From positions 992,001-1,056,000 of the forward strand of contig NZ_CAJPUX010000001.1 in NCBI RefSeq assembly GCF_905397285.1: 64,000 nt of DNA, written 5' to 3'. The position numbers and the translations under genes are program-made. The notes below the pieces were generated by a model. It saw only the letters and a program-made list of their open reading frames with translations. It was not told where the DNA came from and did no database searches. Position 1 is the first letter of the stretch, and each line of letters opens with the position of its first letter. This DNA comes from Cupriavidus plantarum (GTDB taxonomy: Bacteria; Pseudomonadota; Gammaproteobacteria; Burkholderiales; Burkholderiaceae). Positions 28,378 through 37,710 of the stretch are shown piece by piece.

Positions 28378-28902
28378 TTAATCGATGCGTTTCAGGGCGA
28401 CCTTGTAGGTCGCCTGCCGCTGGGCATACGTCTCGGCATTGCGGTACAGGTTGGCCACGTCCTCGTCCGTCAGCTGGCGCACGACCTTGGCGGGGGTGCC
28501 GATGATCAGCGAGCGGTCGGGGAACACCTTGCCTTCGGTCACCAGCGCGCCGGCGCCCACGAGGCATTCCTTCCCGATCACGGCGCCGTTCAGCACCACG
28601 GCCTGGATGCCGATCAGCGATCCATCGCCGACCGTGCAGCCATGCAGCATGGCCTGATGGCCGACCGACACCTTGTTGCCCAGCGTCATGGGCCGGCCCG
28701 GATCCGTATGCAATACCGCGCCTTCCTGCAGGTTGGTATCCTCGCCCACCACGATCGGCTCGTTGTCGCCGCGAATCACCACGCCGGGCCAGGCGCTCGC
28801 ACGCGCCTTGAGCGTCACGTTGCCGATGATCGTGGCTTCCTTCGCCACGTAGGCCTCGTCGTCGATGATGGGGGTGAGGTCGCCGAGCTGGTAAAGCGCC
28901 AT
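28378..28902 (-). CDS. Gamma-carbonic-anhydrase-like hexapeptide protein (YrdA family)
   Basis: A 174-residue left-handed beta-helix protein formed of hexapeptide repeats, such as PIVVGEDTNLQEGAVLHTD and SVGHQAMLHGCTVGDGSLIG. The three histidines that bind metal in gamma-class carbonic anhydrases are present in VLHTD, SVGHQ and MLHGC. Carbonic anhydrase activity is possible but many YrdA-like proteins lack it. The start was set at ATG 28902, preceded by AGGAGA at five bases, rather than an ATG 21 bases upstream without a ribosome site. It lies 49 bases upstream of hslO on the same strand. Confidence 0.9.
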   Translation of the reverse strand: MALYQLGDLTPIIDDEAYVAKEATIIGNVTLKARASAWPGVVIRGDNEPIVVGEDTNLQEGAVLHTDPGRPMTLGNKVSVGHQAMLHGCTVGDGSLIGIQAVVLNGAVIGKECLVGAGALVTEGKVFPDRSLIIGTPAKVVRQLTDEDVANLYRNAETYAQRQATYKVALKRID

Positions 28903-29005
28903 GGAGTCTCCTGCCTGAGGCATGCGTGGTAATTGGGGGTGGCCGCGCCGATTTCAAATTTCCGGGCGATCCCGGCCTGCTAAGACGCCCGTTAAAATGG
29001 CGGCC

Positions 29006-29881
29006 ATGCGAGATTTTACGCCGATGCCAGTGATCCCACCTGCCTTGCCATCCCATCCATCCCAGCGGTCCGCCGTGCGCGAGCGGGCGCTCGAACTCCT
29101 ATGCATGAACGATGCCCGGGAGAAGGCTGTCGCCACGCGGGCGTTGTATGCGGGGCTGGCCGGGGCCGCGGATGGATTGATCGACACGGATGCCTGCATC
29201 GTTGCCGATCCTGGCCGCCCGCTGCCGGGGCGGCCGGACCGGCCGGAACTGGTGCCGCCGCAGCACGTGGAGCGGCGGCGGTCGATCCACACGGCCGCGG
29301 GGCGCGCCAACCTGATCCATGCGCTGTGCCATATCGAGTTCAACGCCATCAATCTCGCGCTCGATGCGGTGTGGCGTTTTTCGGGAATGCCCCTGGCGTT
29401 TTATACCGACTGGCTCCGGGTGGCGGACGAGGAGGCGTACCACTTCACGTTGCTCGCGGACCATCTGGAGACGCTGGGCGCGCGGTATGGCGACTTCACT
29501 GCGCACAACTCGCTCTGGGAGATGTGCGACAAGACGGCCGGCGATGTGCTGGCGCGCATGGCTCTGGTGCCGCGCACGCTGGAAGCCCGCGGCCTCGACG
29601 CGTCCCCGCCGGTACGCGCCAAGCTCGCCGAAGCCGGCGACGCCGAGGCGGCGGCGATCATCGACATCATCCTGCGCGACGAGGTGGGGCACGTGGCGAT
29701 CGGCAACCGCTGGTACCGCCACCTGTGCGCCCAACGGGGCCTGGACCCCGTGGCCACCTATCCCGTGCTCGCGCAGCAATACGGCGCGCCCAGGCCCCGC
29801 GGCCCCTTCAACTTCGACGCCCGGCGCGCGGCGGGGTTCGATGACGACGAACTGGCGTGGCTGGAAGGCGCGGCGGGGTAA
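29006..29881 (+). CDS. DUF455 family ferritin-like protein
   Basis: A 291-residue, mainly helical protein of the DUF455 family. Ferritin-like metal ligands are suggested by CHIEFNAINLALDA, DEEAYHFTLLADHLE and DEVGHVAIGNRWYR, giving a Glu/His set suited to a di-iron site. The reaction is unknown. Members are often annotated only as ferritin-like. ATG 29006 is used; an ATG nine bases earlier and another 18 bases later are alternatives, and no strong ribosome site decides. It is divergent from the YrdA-like gene and convergent with the acyl-CoA synthetase gene. Confidence 0.85.
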   Translation: MRDFTPMPVIPPALPSHPSQRSAVRERALELLCMNDAREKAVATRALYAGLAGAADGLIDTDACIVADPGRPLPGRPDRPELVPPQHVERRRSIHTAAGRANLIHALCHIEFNAINLALDAVWRFSGMPLAFYTDWLRVADEEAYHFTLLADHLETLGARYGDFTAHNSLWEMCDKTAGDVLARMALVPRTLEARGLDASPPVRAKLAEAGDAEAAAIIDIILRDEVGHVAIGNRWYRHLCAQRGLDPVATYPVLAQQYGAPRPRGPFNFDARRAAGFDDDELAWLEGAAG

Positions 29882-29903
29882 TCCTCCCGGTCTGTCCCGC
29901 AAG

Positions 29904-31625
29904 TTACCGCTTCCCCGCCCGCTCTTCCTCCAGCAGTCGCAGCACGCGCCGCTGGATCTTGCCCGTCGTCGTCATCGGCAACTGGTCGATGAACTCGATC
30001 GCCTTTGGGTATTCATACGGCGCCAGTTGTCCGCGTACGTGTTGCTGCAACTCCGCGATCAATGCCGCGTCGCGTTCGGCGGAACGCTGAACCGAGGGCG
30101 TCAGCACGATAAACGCCTTCACGATCGCGCCGCGTTCGGGGTCGGGTGACGGGACGACCGCGCAGTTCGATACCGCCGGATGCTTGAGCAGGCAGTTCTC
30201 GATCTCGCTCGGCCCGATCCGGTAGCCCGACGACTTGAACACATCGTCCGCGCGTCCCTGATACCAGAGATAACCCTCCTCATCCATCCGCGCGAGGTCC
30301 CCCGTGCGGCACCAGCGCAGCCCGTCGCGCTCCACGTACTTGCCCGCCGTGGCCGCCTCGTTCTTCCAGTAGCCAAGGAAAAACACCGGATCCGGATGCC
30401 CGTGGATATCCGTCGCGCAGACCGCGACCTCGCCATCTTCGCCGGCGGGTACTGGCGCGCCGTCCTCGTCGATGATCGCTACGCGATGCCCCGGGTAGGG
30501 CCGCCCCATCGACCCCGGTCGCGCCGGCCAGCCAAGGCGGCTCTCGTCGTGCTGCGCGGTGCAGTTGCCGACGATGTAGTTCATCTCCGTCTGGCCGAAC
30601 ATCTCGTTGACGACGATGCCGAGCGCATCGCGGCACCAGCTGAAGACCGTCTCGCCGACCGCCTCTCCGGCGCTCATGATCGCGCGCAGCCGCAGATCGT
30701 AACGCTCGGCAGGCGCCGGGCAGGCCTTCATCATCTGCTTGAGCGCCGTCGGAAACAGGAACGTGTTGGTCACGCGATAGCGCTGCAGGATCTCGAATGC
30801 CCGCTCGGCGGAAAAGCGCCCCTGATAGCCAACGATCGGCTTCCCGAAATAGAGCGCCGGCATCAGCGCATCCCACAGTCCCCCGGTCCACGCCCAGTCG
30901 GCCGGACTCCAGAACACGTCGTGGTCCTGCGGATACCAGTTCTGCGAGCAGACGAAGCCCGTCAGGTTGCCGATGAGCGCGCGATGCGGCAGCAGCGCGC
31001 CCTTGGGCGGCCCCGTGGTGCCGCTCGTATAGATCAGCACCGCGGCCTCGTCCGCCTTGGTCACTTCCGCCGTGAACGACGGCAGCTGCGCCGCCAGTAG
31101 CGTGTCCCAGTCCCGGTCGCCCCGGCCTTGGGCATCGCCGACGGCGATCACGGTCGCGAGCGTCGGACATTCGTGCCGCGCCGCCAGCAGGTTGTCGATC
31201 GACGTCTCATCGACGATCGCCACGCGCGTCTCACTGTGATCGATGCGATACGCCAGCGCTTCCGGGCCAAACAGCATCGACAGCGGCATGGCCACCGCGC
31301 CCAGCTGGTAGACGGCCATGCCCGCGATCACGGTCTCGATGCGCTGCGGCATGACGATCGCCACGCGGTCCCCGCGCCGCACGCCAAGATCGCGCAACGC
31401 GCGCGACAGGCGATTGGCCTCCGCCTGGATATAGGCATACGTATGCGCGCCGCGCCGGCCATCCTCGTGCTCGGTGTACACCGCCACGCGCAGCATGGTG
31501 TTGCGATCGCGCGCCCAGCGGCCGCAACACACCTCGGCAAGGTTGAATTCGTCGGGCACGTTCCAGCGGAACGAGTCGTGCAGCGCGCGATAGTCGTCGC
31601 GGCGGTCCGCAGGCAGGGCGGTCAT
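29904..31625 (-). CDS. AMP-dependent acyl-CoA synthetase (medium-chain ACSM-like)
   Basis: Activates a carboxylic acid to its CoA thioester through an acyl-adenylate. The 573-residue ANL-superfamily enzyme has the phosphate loop YTSGTTGPPKG at residues 199-209, the adenine-binding region NEMFGQTEMNY, the hinge TGDLARMDEEGYLWYQGRADD and the catalytic lysine in TGKIQRR near the C-terminus. Overall resemblance is to medium-chain or acetate-like synthetases, but substrate length cannot be read from sequence. It is divergent from an alpha/beta hydrolase with a palindromic operator-like site between them. Confidence 0.92.
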   Translation of the reverse strand: MTALPADRRDDYRALHDSFRWNVPDEFNLAEVCCGRWARDRNTMLRVAVYTEHEDGRRGAHTYAYIQAEANRLSRALRDLGVRRGDRVAIVMPQRIETVIAGMAVYQLGAVAMPLSMLFGPEALAYRIDHSETRVAIVDETSIDNLLAARHECPTLATVIAVGDAQGRGDRDWDTLLAAQLPSFTAEVTKADEAAVLIYTSGTTGPPKGALLPHRALIGNLTGFVCSQNWYPQDHDVFWSPADWAWTGGLWDALMPALYFGKPIVGYQGRFSAERAFEILQRYRVTNTFLFPTALKQMMKACPAPAERYDLRLRAIMSAGEAVGETVFSWCRDALGIVVNEMFGQTEMNYIVGNCTAQHDESRLGWPARPGSMGRPYPGHRVAIIDEDGAPVPAGEDGEVAVCATDIHGHPDPVFFLGYWKNEAATAGKYVERDGLRWCRTGDLARMDEEGYLWYQGRADDVFKSSGYRIGPSEIENCLLKHPAVSNCAVVPSPDPERGAIVKAFIVLTPSVQRSAERDAALIAELQQHVRGQLAPYEYPKAIEFIDQLPMTTTGKIQRRVLRLLEEERAGKR

Positions 31626-31642
31626 GCGGGTGTCTCCGGTTG

Positions 31643-31703
31643 TCGTTCGCCGATCGTTGTCCAGATCTGTGGCTATAATCGCCGGTAAAACGAACGATCG
31701 TTC
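31643..31703. promoter_or_regulatory. Divergent promoter with TetR-like palindrome
   Basis: A perfect 12 bp palindrome GAACGATCGTTC lies at 31692-31703, just downstream of a TATAAT (31674-31679) that faces the hydrolase gene. A second, imperfect GTTCGCCGATCGTT lies about 45 bases away near 31645. Such CGATCG-centred palindromes are typical of TetR-family operators; no TetR gene is present nearby. Confidence 0.55.
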
Positions 31704-31750
31704 TATTATTGTCCCGACGCCCCGCGCCGGGTCGGGGTACGAGGAGCACC

Positions 31751-32647
31751 ATGACCATCACGGAAACATCGCGTTCGGAATTTATCACGCTGCGCGGGTT
31801 GCGCACCCATGTCCGCCATTGGGGCCGCGAAGGCGCGCGCAAGCTGTTCATGCTTCATGGCTGGATGGACGTCGCCGCGTCGTTCCAGTTCCTCGTGGAT
31901 GCGCTGGAGCACGACTGGCACGTCATCGCGATGGATTGGCGCGGGTTTGGCGAGACGGACTGGCCTAGCCGCTATCCGGGCACCGAGTCGTACTGGTTCG
32001 GCGACTACGTGGCCGATCTCGAGGCACTGGTGGACCACTACCAGCCGGCAGGGCAGGTGGATCTGCTCGGGCACAGCATGGGCGCGAACCTCGTTTGCAT
32101 CTATGCGGGCGTCCGGCCGCAACGCGTGCGGCGCGTGGTGGATCTGGAAGGCTTCGGCATGACGCGCACGCGGCCGTCGCAGGCGCCGGGCCGTCTGGCC
32201 AAATGGCTCGACGAACTCAGGGAGAAACCGCAACTGCGCACCTACGCAAGCGAGCGCGAAGTGGCCGAGCGCCTGCAGAAGACCAACCCGCGCCTGCGCG
32301 ACGATCGCGCCGCCTTTCTCGCGGCCCACTGGTCGCGGCGGCAGGACGACGGACAGTGGGCATTGCTGGCCGATCCCGCGCACAAGATGGTCAATCCGCA
32401 GTTGTATCGCATCGACGAGATCATGGCGATCTGGGAACAGGTGACCGCGCCCGTGCTGCACGTCGAGGGACGCGATTCTCCGACGCTCGCGCGGCTCGCG
32501 CACAAGGAGCCCATTTCCGAGTTCCGCGAGCGGTTCCGCGCGTTTCGCGACTTTCGCGAGGCCACCGTCGACGACGCGGGCCACATGATCCATCACGATC
32601 AGCCGGAAGCGGTGGCGCGGCTCACCGAGGCCTTCCTGCTGGGTTAG
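31751..32647 (+). CDS. Alpha/beta hydrolase
   Basis: A 298-residue serine hydrolase of the alpha/beta fold. The oxyanion region MLHGWMD, the nucleophile elbow GHSMGA with the catalytic Ser, an acidic residue in HVEGRDSPT, and the histidine in DAGHMIHHDQPE form a complete triad. The substrate is unknown; esterase, thioesterase or C-C hydrolase activity are all possible. ATG 31751 has a GAGGAG site seven bases upstream. It is divergent from an acyl-CoA synthetase, hinting at a role in carboxylic acid or ester catabolism (inference). Confidence 0.9.
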   Translation: MTITETSRSEFITLRGLRTHVRHWGREGARKLFMLHGWMDVAASFQFLVDALEHDWHVIAMDWRGFGETDWPSRYPGTESYWFGDYVADLEALVDHYQPAGQVDLLGHSMGANLVCIYAGVRPQRVRRVVDLEGFGMTRTRPSQAPGRLAKWLDELREKPQLRTYASEREVAERLQKTNPRLRDDRAAFLAAHWSRRQDDGQWALLADPAHKMVNPQLYRIDEIMAIWEQVTAPVLHVEGRDSPTLARLAHKEPISEFRERFRAFRDFREATVDDAGHMIHHDQPEAVARLTEAFLLG

Positions 32648-32657
32648 CGCGGCATGC

Positions 32658-33710
32658 TCACGCCGTCGTGAGCTTTGCCTTCAGCGCGGGATTGTTGCTG
32701 GTATGCATGTGGACCAGCGCCTTGTCCGGGAACGCGTAGTGATACGCCTTGCGCAGCGCGAGCGCGGCTTCATGGAAGCCGGACAGGATGAGCTTCTGCT
32801 TGTTCGTGTAGTAGGCGATGTCGCCGGCCGCGAACACGCCGCGCCGCGAGCTTTCGTACGTCGTGGTGTCGACGAGCACGCGCCCCGCGTGCATGTCCAT
32901 GTCCCATTGCGCGATCGGACCGGGCTCCGACACCAGGCCGTATAGCGCGATGACGTCGTCGGCCGGAATGTCGCGGTCGCCGTCGCGCGTCTTGACGACC
33001 ACCGAGGTCAGCGCGCCGCCCGTGGTCGAGAGCCCGCCCAGCATGCCCATCACGAAATCCATTTCGTCGGCCGCGACGGCGGCCCGCATCGACGCGACCG
33101 TATGATCGGCCGCGCGGAACCCCTCTCGGCGATGGAGCAGCGTCACGCGCGCGGCCACCTTGCGCAGGGCGAGTGCCCAGTCGAGCGCCGAATCGCCGCC
33201 GCCGGCGACGATGACGCGCTTGCCCGCGAAGCGCGACAGTTCGCGGACCGCATAGTGGACATGCTGGCCCTCGAGCGCGGCGGCCTCCGGCACCGACACG
33301 CGCTGCGGCGCAAAGGCGCCCGCGCCCGCGCAGACGAGCACGGCCGCGGCGTCGAAGCGCTTGCCAGCATCGGTGGTGACCAGCAGGCGCGGATGGCCAT
33401 TGTCGTCCGCGATGTCCGTCACGCTGTCCGCGCGCTGTCCGAAATGCATCGGCGGCGCGAACGGCGCGCACTGTTCGAGCAGGCGATCGACGAGCTCCTG
33501 CGCGTTGCAGCCCGGAATGGCCGGAATGTCGTAGATCGGCTTCTCGGGGTAGAGCTCCGTGCACTGGCCGCCCGCGCGGTCGAGCACATCGACGACTTCG
33601 CAGGTCAGGCCCAGCACGCCGGCCTGGAACGCGGCGAACAGGCCAACGGGGCCGGCGCCCACGATCAGCACGTCGGTACGAACGGTTTCAGGAGCGGGGG
33701 AGGTGGACAT
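32658..33710 (-). CDS. Ferredoxin/flavodoxin--NADP+ reductase, TrxR-like type
   Basis: A 350-residue two-dinucleotide-domain flavoprotein. An FAD-binding LIVGAGPVGL is at the N-terminus and an NADPH-binding VIVAGGGDSALDWAL mid-protein, with GVFAAGDIAYY near the C-terminus. It resembles thioredoxin reductase but lacks the redox-active CxxC, and its ELYPEKPIYDIPA segment is typical of the TrxR-like ferredoxin-NADP reductases of Gram-positives and beta-proteobacteria. It probably supplies electrons to ferredoxin or flavodoxin. ATG 33710 gives the normal N-terminus; the frame stays open far upstream across the PHP gene but that part is not real. Confidence 0.92.
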   Translation of the reverse strand: MSTSPAPETVRTDVLIVGAGPVGLFAAFQAGVLGLTCEVVDVLDRAGGQCTELYPEKPIYDIPAIPGCNAQELVDRLLEQCAPFAPPMHFGQRADSVTDIADDNGHPRLLVTTDAGKRFDAAAVLVCAGAGAFAPQRVSVPEAAALEGQHVHYAVRELSRFAGKRVIVAGGGDSALDWALALRKVAARVTLLHRREGFRAADHTVASMRAAVAADEMDFVMGMLGGLSTTGGALTSVVVKTRDGDRDIPADDVIALYGLVSEPGPIAQWDMDMHAGRVLVDTTTYESSRRGVFAAGDIAYYTNKQKLILSGFHEAALALRKAYHYAFPDKALVHMHTSNNPALKAKLTTA

Positions 33711-33872
33711 GGCGGATGAATGGAGTTGCGGAAGGCACGCCGCCACTATACCGCGCCGCCTCACCGGGCCATGGCACGCCAGCAATGGTGGCAGGGCTAT
33801 CGCCATCGCCTCTCCTTCGCTTCCCCATGGTGGGGGGACGCGCGAGGACGCCGCCGGGAGTAGAATGGCGCC

Positions 33873-34718
33873 ATGCAAAACGCCCACGCGATCAACGCCG
33901 ACCTGCACTGCCATTCCACCGTTTCCGACGGTACGCTCGCCCCCGCCGAGGTGGCGGCGCGTGCCAGCGCCGGGGGCGTGGCATTCTGGGCGCTGACCGA
34001 TCATGACGAACTGGGCGGCCAGGCCGAGGCGCGCGCCGCGGCCGAGGCGCACGGCATCCGCTACGTGCCCGGCGTGGAAATCTCCGTGACGTGGGCGAAC
34101 CAGACCGTCCACATCGTGGGCCTGCAGATCGATGCCACGCACCCTGACCTCATCGACGGACTCGCGCGTACGCGGGATGGCCGCGCGCGCCGTGCCGCGG
34201 ACATCAGCGATGCGTTGGCGCGTATCGGCATCGAAGGCGCGTACGCGGGCGCGCTGCGCCACGTGGGGAATCCGGACCTGATCTCGCGCACGCACTTCGC
34301 GCGCTGGCTCGTCGACGAAGGATATTGCGAGTCGATCAGCGAAGTTTTCGACAAATACCTGTCCGAAGGCCGGCCCGGCTATGTGGGCCATCGCTGGGCG
34401 TCGCTGTCCGACGCGGTGGGCTGGATCCTGAAGGCCGGCGGCATCGCCGTGATGGCGCACCCGGGCCGGTACCACTACACGGACACCCAGCACGACGCGC
34501 TGTTCGACGAATTCACGCAACTCGGCGGCCGCGCCGTGGAGGTCGTCACCGGCAGTCACACGCCCGACCAGTTCAAGCGCTATGCCGAGGTGGCCCGCCA
34601 TTACGGCCTGCTGGCGTCGCGCGGATCCGACTTCCATGGCCCCGGCGAAGGGCGCGTGGAAATCGGCACGCTGCCGCCGCTGCCTGCCACGGTCACGCCG
34701 ATCTGGCACAACTGGTGA
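33873..34718 (+). CDS. PHP-domain phosphoesterase, 3',5'-nucleoside bisphosphate phosphatase-like
   Basis: A 281-residue member of the TrpH/YciV group, whose characterised members hydrolyse 3',5'-nucleoside bisphosphates and trim 5' ends of short RNAs. PHP metal motifs are all present: DLHCHSTVSDG, LTDHDELGG, GVEISVTW, a mid-protein HVGNPDLISRTHFA, AHPGRY and GSDFHGPG. The stop is followed after 7 bases by the YciO-family gene, the same pairing as in many proteobacteria, so they are co-transcribed. The preceding 162-base gap contains no visible gene. Confidence 0.9.
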   Translation: MQNAHAINADLHCHSTVSDGTLAPAEVAARASAGGVAFWALTDHDELGGQAEARAAAEAHGIRYVPGVEISVTWANQTVHIVGLQIDATHPDLIDGLARTRDGRARRAADISDALARIGIEGAYAGALRHVGNPDLISRTHFARWLVDEGYCESISEVFDKYLSEGRPGYVGHRWASLSDAVGWILKAGGIAVMAHPGRYHYTDTQHDALFDEFTQLGGRAVEVVTGSHTPDQFKRYAEVARHYGLLASRGSDFHGPGEGRVEIGTLPPLPATVTPIWHNW

Positions 34719-34725
34719 CCGGTCG

Positions 34726-35361
34726 ATGTCCCAGTATTTCGATGTCCATCCGCAGAATCCGCAGCCGCGGCTCGTCAAGCAGGCGGTGCAGATCGTGCAG
34801 AAGGGCGGCCTGATCGCGCTGCCCACCGACTCCAGCTACGCGCTGGCCTGTCAGCTCGACGACAAGGCCGCCGTGGAGCGGCTGCGCCGGCTGCGCGGCA
34901 TCGACGACAGGCATCACCTCACGCTGATGTGCAGCGACCTGTCCGAACTCGGCAACTTCGCGCGCGTGGACAACCGCCAGTACCGTTGGCTCAAGGGCGC
35001 CACGCCGGGGCCGTACGTGTTCATCCTGGAAGCGACGAAGGAAGTGCCGCGCCGCCTGTCGCATCCCGCGCGCAAGACCATCGGCGTGCGCGTGCCGGAC
35101 CATGCGATCCCGCTCGCGCTGCTCGCCGAACTCGGCCAGCCGCTGATTTCCGCGACGCTCCAGATGCCGGGCGACGAAGCGCCGATGAACGATCCGGCCG
35201 AGATCCGCGCGCGGCTGGAGAAGCAGCTAGACCTCGTGATCTGCGGCGGCCCCGCGCCTGCCCAACCGACCACGGTGATCGACCTCACCAGCGGCGAACC
35301 GGAGCTCGTGCGCGCGGGCCGCGGCGACCTCCAGCATTTCGGACTCACGGCGTCGGCCTGA
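34726..35361 (+). CDS. Sua5/YciO/YrdC/YwlC-family protein (YciO type)
   Basis: A 211-residue protein of the family that includes threonylcarbamoyl-AMP synthase. It has the nucleotide-binding KQAVQIVQKGGLIALPTDS, KRLRG-like RRLRGIDDR and PGPYVFILEATKEVPRR, and begins SQYFDVHPQNPQPR, typical of YciO. YciO proteins are weaker or uncertain participants in tRNA t6A formation, so function is tentative. ATG 34726 lies 7 bases after the PHP gene, defining an operon with it and probably with the M50 protease downstream. Confidence 0.9.
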   Translation: MSQYFDVHPQNPQPRLVKQAVQIVQKGGLIALPTDSSYALACQLDDKAAVERLRRLRGIDDRHHLTLMCSDLSELGNFARVDNRQYRWLKGATPGPYVFILEATKEVPRRLSHPARKTIGVRVPDHAIPLALLAELGQPLISATLQMPGDEAPMNDPAEIRARLEKQLDLVICGGPAPAQPTTVIDLTSGEPELVRAGRGDLQHFGLTASA

Positions 35362-35426
35362 CCGCGCTGCCCTGCGCTGAGCGCCTGAGACGCGCGGGCG
35401 TGGGCGCGCTGGGTACAATAGCCGCC

Positions 35427-36092
35427 ATGGATTCCTCTCTCGTCCAGACCTTCGCGGTCTACGCACTGCCCGTCCTGTTCGCCATCACGCTGCATGAGGC
35501 CGCGCACGGCTACGTGTCGAAGCACTTCGGCGACAACACCGCCTATGTACTCGGCCGTGTCAGTCTGAACCCCATCCGGCATATCGATCCGATCGGCACC
35601 ATCGCGGTCCCGCTGCTGCTGTACTTCCTGACCAAGGGACAGTTCGTGTTCGGCTACGCCAAGCCCGTACCGGTCGTCTTCAGCCGCCTGCGCAATCCGC
35701 GCTGGCACGGCATGTGGGTGGCGCTGGCCGGCCCCGGCAGCAACCTGATCCAGGCCTTCGCGTGGGCGCTCGTCACCATCGGCCTGGTATGGGCGCGCGT
35801 GCAGGAGCCGTTCTTCGCGGAAATGGCCCGCGCGGGCGTGCTCGTCAACCTTGTCATGGCCGCCTTCAACCTGTTCCCGATTCCGCCGCTGGACGGCGGG
35901 CGCGTGCTCACGGCGCTGCTGCCGCAACGCATCGCGATGGCGGTCGGCCGCGTCGAGCCGTACGGCATCTTCGTCGTGATGGCGCTGGTGGCCGCCGGCG
36001 TGATCACGCAGATCTGGATGTGGCCCGTCATCAAGCTGCTGGCCTCGCTCGTCGAGCTGATGCTTCAGCCGTTCATGCTGCTGCTGCAATGA
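35427..36092 (+). CDS. Site-2 protease family (M50) membrane metalloprotease
   Basis: A 221-residue polytopic membrane protein. The zinc motif HEAAH is at residues 23-27 inside the first helix, and the third ligand is in NLFPIPPLDGG (Asp157 region). About five membrane helices are visible. It is a compact S2P without PDZ domain, so it is not RseP; its substrate is unknown. ATG 35427 follows a TACAAT-like -10 by about 10 bases, suggesting either a short leader or read-through from yciO. Its stop overlaps the next start in ATGA. Confidence 0.9.
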   Translation: MDSSLVQTFAVYALPVLFAITLHEAAHGYVSKHFGDNTAYVLGRVSLNPIRHIDPIGTIAVPLLLYFLTKGQFVFGYAKPVPVVFSRLRNPRWHGMWVALAGPGSNLIQAFAWALVTIGLVWARVQEPFFAEMARAGVLVNLVMAAFNLFPIPPLDGGRVLTALLPQRIAMAVGRVEPYGIFVVMALVAAGVITQIWMWPVIKLLASLVELMLQPFMLLLQ

Positions 36093-36676
36093 GCGCGCCG
36101 TCGACGTGGGTCACGCGCTGGGCCCATCTGATTCCCGCAGGCGGGCGCGTGCTCGATCTCGCCTGTGGCGGCGGCCGCCACGCGGTCTGGCTCGCATCGC
36201 GGGGCTTCGACGTGCTGGCGGTGGATCGCGACCCCGTGGCCGTGGCGTCGCTGCCCGCGACGGTAATGGGGAGAGCGGTGACGGGGCGCGTGGCGGATCT
36301 GGAGCAGGGCGCCTGGCCGCTCGGCGATGTGCCCCCCCTGGACGGCATCGTGGTCACCAACTACCTCCATCGGCCGCTCTGGCCGCATCTGCTGGGCGCG
36401 GTGGCGCCGGGCGGCGTGCTGATCTACGAAACCTTCGCGGCCGGCAACGAGACCGTCGGCAAGCCGTCGCGGCCCGATTTCCTGCTGCGCCCCGGTGAAC
36501 TCCTCGATGTCGTGCGCGGTCCATTGCGGGTGATCGGCTATGAGGACGGGGTGCTCGAGGCGCGCGGGCCCGACCGGGCGCCGGCCTTCGTGCAGCGAAT
36601 TTGTGCGGTGCGGGAGGTTCCGGTGGCTGGCGATGCACCTCCTCCGCGTCACGTCTTGCCCGCCGTTACCTTTTAG
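36089..36676 (+). CDS. SAM-dependent methyltransferase
   Basis: A 195-residue class I methyltransferase. Motif I VLDLACGGGRHAVWLA is at residues 21-36 and the acidic end of strand 2 is in LAVDRD. Motif post-I and motif IV appear as VADLEQ and DGIVVTNYLHRPLW. The acceptor is unknown; relatives are annotated as TehB-like or tellurite-resistance methyltransferases, which is not supported further here. Its ATG overlaps the M50 protease stop by four bases, so translation is coupled. Confidence 0.87.
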   Translation: MSAPSTWVTRWAHLIPAGGRVLDLACGGGRHAVWLASRGFDVLAVDRDPVAVASLPATVMGRAVTGRVADLEQGAWPLGDVPPLDGIVVTNYLHRPLWPHLLGAVAPGGVLIYETFAAGNETVGKPSRPDFLLRPGELLDVVRGPLRVIGYEDGVLEARGPDRAPAFVQRICAVREVPVAGDAPPPRHVLPAVTF

Positions 36677-36763
36677 ACGTTTTCCCTCATCCGGTGGGTG
36701 GTCGGAACCCCGAACGGTTCCGGTACAATCCCGGTTATTCGTATCCCGGATTTCCCGAACCTT

Positions 36764-37648
36764 ATGACTCAGATTACCGGCAGCATCGTGGCCATCGTGA
36801 CCCCGATGCACGAGGATGGCAGCCTGGACTACCCGGCCCTGCGCGCCCTGGTGGACTGGCACGTGGCCGAAGGCACCGACGGCATCGTGATCGTCGGCAC
36901 GACCGGCGAATCGCCGACCGTCAATGTCGACGAGCACTGCGAGCTGATTCGCGTGGCCGTCGAGCAGGCCAACAAACGCATCCCGATCATCGCCGGTACC
37001 GGTGGCAACTCCACCAGCGAAGCCATCGAGCTGACCGCCTTCGCGAAGAAGGTCGGCGCCGACGCCTCGCTTCAGGTCGTGCCCTACTACAACAAGCCGA
37101 CGCAGGAAGGGATCTACCGCCATTTCCGCACGATCGCGGAAGCCGTGGACCTGCCGGTGCTGCTCTACAACGTGCCCGGCCGTACGGTCGCGGACATGCA
37201 GCACGACACCGTCGTGCGCCTGGCGCAGGTTCCCGGCATCGTCGGCGTGAAGGAAGCGACCGGCAATATCGATCGCGCCGCGCAGCTGATCAGGGACGTG
37301 CCGGAACACTTCGCCGTGTATAGCGGCGACGATCCCACTGCCGTCGCGCTGATCCTGCTCGGCGGCAAGGGCAATATCTCGGTGACGGCGAACGTGGCGC
37401 CGCGCAAGATGCACGAGTTGTGCGCGGCCGCGCTGAAGGGCGATGTGGTGACCGCTCGCCGTCTGCACATGGAACTGATCGACCTCAACAAGGCGATGTT
37501 CGTCGAGGCGAATCCGATTCCGGTGAAGTGGGCCCTGCAGCAGATGGGCCGCATGAAGGGCGGCATCCGTCTGCCGCTGACGCCGCTCTCCGAGAACCAG
37601 CACGACTACGTGCGCCGCGCGCTGGCTGCCGCCGGCCTGCTCGGTTGA
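36764..37648 (+). CDS. dapA: 4-hydroxy-tetrahydrodipicolinate synthase
   Basis: Condenses pyruvate with aspartate semialdehyde, committing to lysine and diaminopimelate. The 294-residue TIM barrel has GTTGESPTV, the catalytic Tyr135 in LLYNVPGR and the Schiff-base Lys163 in [11 protein letters not shown] 36764 gives the family N-terminus [12 protein letters not shown]; an in-frame start 66 bases upstream is unsupported. A TACAAT about 35 bases upstream may be the -10. bamC follows after 62 bases, the dapA-bamC order conserved in proteobacteria. Confidence 0.97.
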   Translation: MTQITGSIVAIVTPMHEDGSLDYPALRALVDWHVAEGTDGIVIVGTTGESPTVNVDEHCELIRVAVEQANKRIPIIAGTGGNSTSEAIELTAFAKKVGADASLQVVPYYNKPTQEGIYRHFRTIAEAVDLPVLLYNVPGRTVADMQHDTVVRLAQVPGIVGVKEATGNIDRAAQLIRDVPEHFAVYSGDDPTAVALILLGGKGNISVTANVAPRKMHELCAAALKGDVVTARRLHMELIDLNKAMFVEANPIPVKWALQQMGRMKGGIRLPLTPLSENQHDYVRRALAAAGLLG

Positions 37649-37710
37649 AGTACCAAACCGTCCGGCCCCGGCCGACCTGCCGATATCCCGTTGAATAGGA
37701 TTGTGTGTCA

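Noticed and set aside
32658..33710. Thioredoxin reductase
   Set aside because: The redox-active CxxC is absent and the sequence matches the ferredoxin-NADP reductase type instead.
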